NCBI GenBank assembly: GCA_903813345.2
Contig: CAIIXF020000005.1
Span: forward strand, 23,313,375 to 23,377,374
Direction: 5' to 3'
DNA from: Owenia fusiformis
Lineage: Eukaryota; Annelida; Polychaeta; Sabellida; Oweniidae
DNA: 64,000 nt
The position numbers and the translations under genes were made by a program. The number at the start of each line of letters is the position of its first letter. The first letter of the stretch is position 1. The notes beneath the pieces were generated by a model. It saw only the letters and a program-made list of their open reading frames with translations. It was not told the origin of the DNA and ran no database searches. This document shows positions 62,812 through 64,000 of the stretch, piece by piece.

Positions 62812-64000
62812 ACCTTTTACTTACTATCACAAACAAATATAATACAATTAAGCAATACAAATCTATTTTATTTGTTTGTTATATTTGTCAGCATTTCAGG
62901 ACTATATCAACAAAATTAGTTTCTACTCACCTCATTAAAGCCTCCCTAAATTGAATTACCTTTGAATTGAAACAATAACTTGGCTATTAAAGTAATCTAA
63001 GTCAATTTGCTCCTACATTACTGCAGCATTGATTTTTTCTAATTGCTACTATCAGCTCAGTCTTCCTTGATAACACTGAATTGCGACTATGTGCACGTCG
63101 CTTTTATATGAACTACCATTTCTAACACTTTCCCTATTGCATGATTGCTTGAGGAAATTACATTGCTTTATGAGCCCCACATGAATATATTAATTGTTGT
63201 TGTTACTCTTCATGGTGAAACATGAGTATTATTAATGCTTATGTATATTTATGGACTGTGGTAACATTTGAAATATTAGAAGAAAGATTAGGAGAAAAAA
63301 TAAAAATATGCAGTAAACTATAATTCAAATTGCAAAAAGCAATCAATTGATGGAACTTACTCTCAACGTCATGTTATGATACACCAGGAAAAAACAACAT
63401 CAACAGCCATGCAGAATCTCAGAATCAAATTATGCCAAAGCCATTAGTCTAATAATATGTTGGTCTACAGAGAGATCTACCAAATGATTTTAACAAAACA
63501 GATTTAGAAATATAGAGAACAATACTGTAGCCTTTCATGGAGAAATCCCTTGAAAATCATTAGTATTATGTACATTTCTGTTTATCTGATGAAGGAATAT
63601 TCTTGATATTCGCTCATCTTTCAGACAAAAAAGTTAATTATCATTAACATTGAATGATCCGCAGGTCACAATTTTCTGTTTCATTTGGGTACAATATTTG
63701 GGGGTTTGGGACACCCAGTATGATCTCATAAAATGATATCTACCATTTTCCCTCATACATTTCTACCTGCTTTTAAAGCAAATTTTTATGATCATTTTGA
63801 CAGCTGACCCTAGAATTGCATTATGAATCTAAAATCTAAAAATATTTTGATATGGATATTTCTTTGTAATTATCTGCTAAAATGTGATTATTTGTTCATT
63901 TCATTCATAAAAATTGCAAAAACCTGGGAACATGCAAAGTCAACAAGTGAGTTCCAGATATATTTTCAACACTTAATGAGGGTTGTTCAAAGAGGATACT
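62812..64000. other. non-coding stretch to the window end
   Basis: Nothing recognised on either strand. Confidence 0.5.

Noticed and set aside
1-64000. tRNA, rRNA or viral genes
   Set aside because: I looked for tRNA T-loop signatures, rRNA-like conserved blocks and viral-type frames and found none I could support.

Overview
The window looks like nuclear DNA of an invertebrate animal. It is strongly A+T-rich, the genes are split by short GT-AG introns of roughly 0.2-2 kb, and most of the length is non-coding DNA packed with small terminal-inverted-repeat (TIR) elements, fold-back palindromes and minisatellites. Gene content (a DD3-3-type secreted protein, a stabilin-type EGF/FAS1 protein, an intronless FMRFamide-receptor-like GPCR) and dispersed repeats containing GTCTGTC / AACTCAAATACT motifs suggest a lophotrochozoan, most likely a mollusc or close relative. 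That placement is an inference; no rRNA or mitochondrial marker is present.

Layout. 1-13,033: no convincing gene; a 29-bp minisatellite (3504-3740), two diverged copies of one short element (about 5002-5237 and 6718-7062, the second with a GC/CRE/CCAAT-rich core) and a palindrome cluster (8279-8560). 13,034-14,696 (+): the last three coding exons of a DD3-3-family protein. 14,697-18,090: repeats. 18,181-22,804 (+): a complete five-exon gene for a 276-residue secreted or membrane-tethered protein made of two copies of a six-cysteine domain, a family I cannot name. 23,000-25,400: repeats, including one copy of a fold-back transposon. 25,425-36,305 (+): the 5' 17 coding exons of a stabilin-like scavenger/adhesion receptor (signal peptide, Cys module, EGF repeats, two FAS1 domains, a second Cys/EGF module). 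Its introns hold a short TIR element, a 21-bp minisatellite, a GC-AG splice pair and a full mariner element in antisense. I could not find its next exon. 36,306-52,360: about 16 kb without a recognisable gene but with several TIR elements, including a second fold-back copy that carries nested inserts and a TTAA-flanked element interrupted by a 421-bp element with a 6-bp target duplication. 52,363-53,556 (-): an intronless peptide GPCR. 53,557-64,000: no gene; an 848-bp TIR element, a 50-bp satellite in two blocks with a duplicated flank, and two fold-back elements.

The four genes share no obvious pathway. The most interesting items are the two-domain cysteine protein at 18-23 kb, the mariner transposase split by a spliceable intron-like insert, the nested fold-back elements, and the higher-order structure of the 50-bp satellite. 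All alignments were made by eye.
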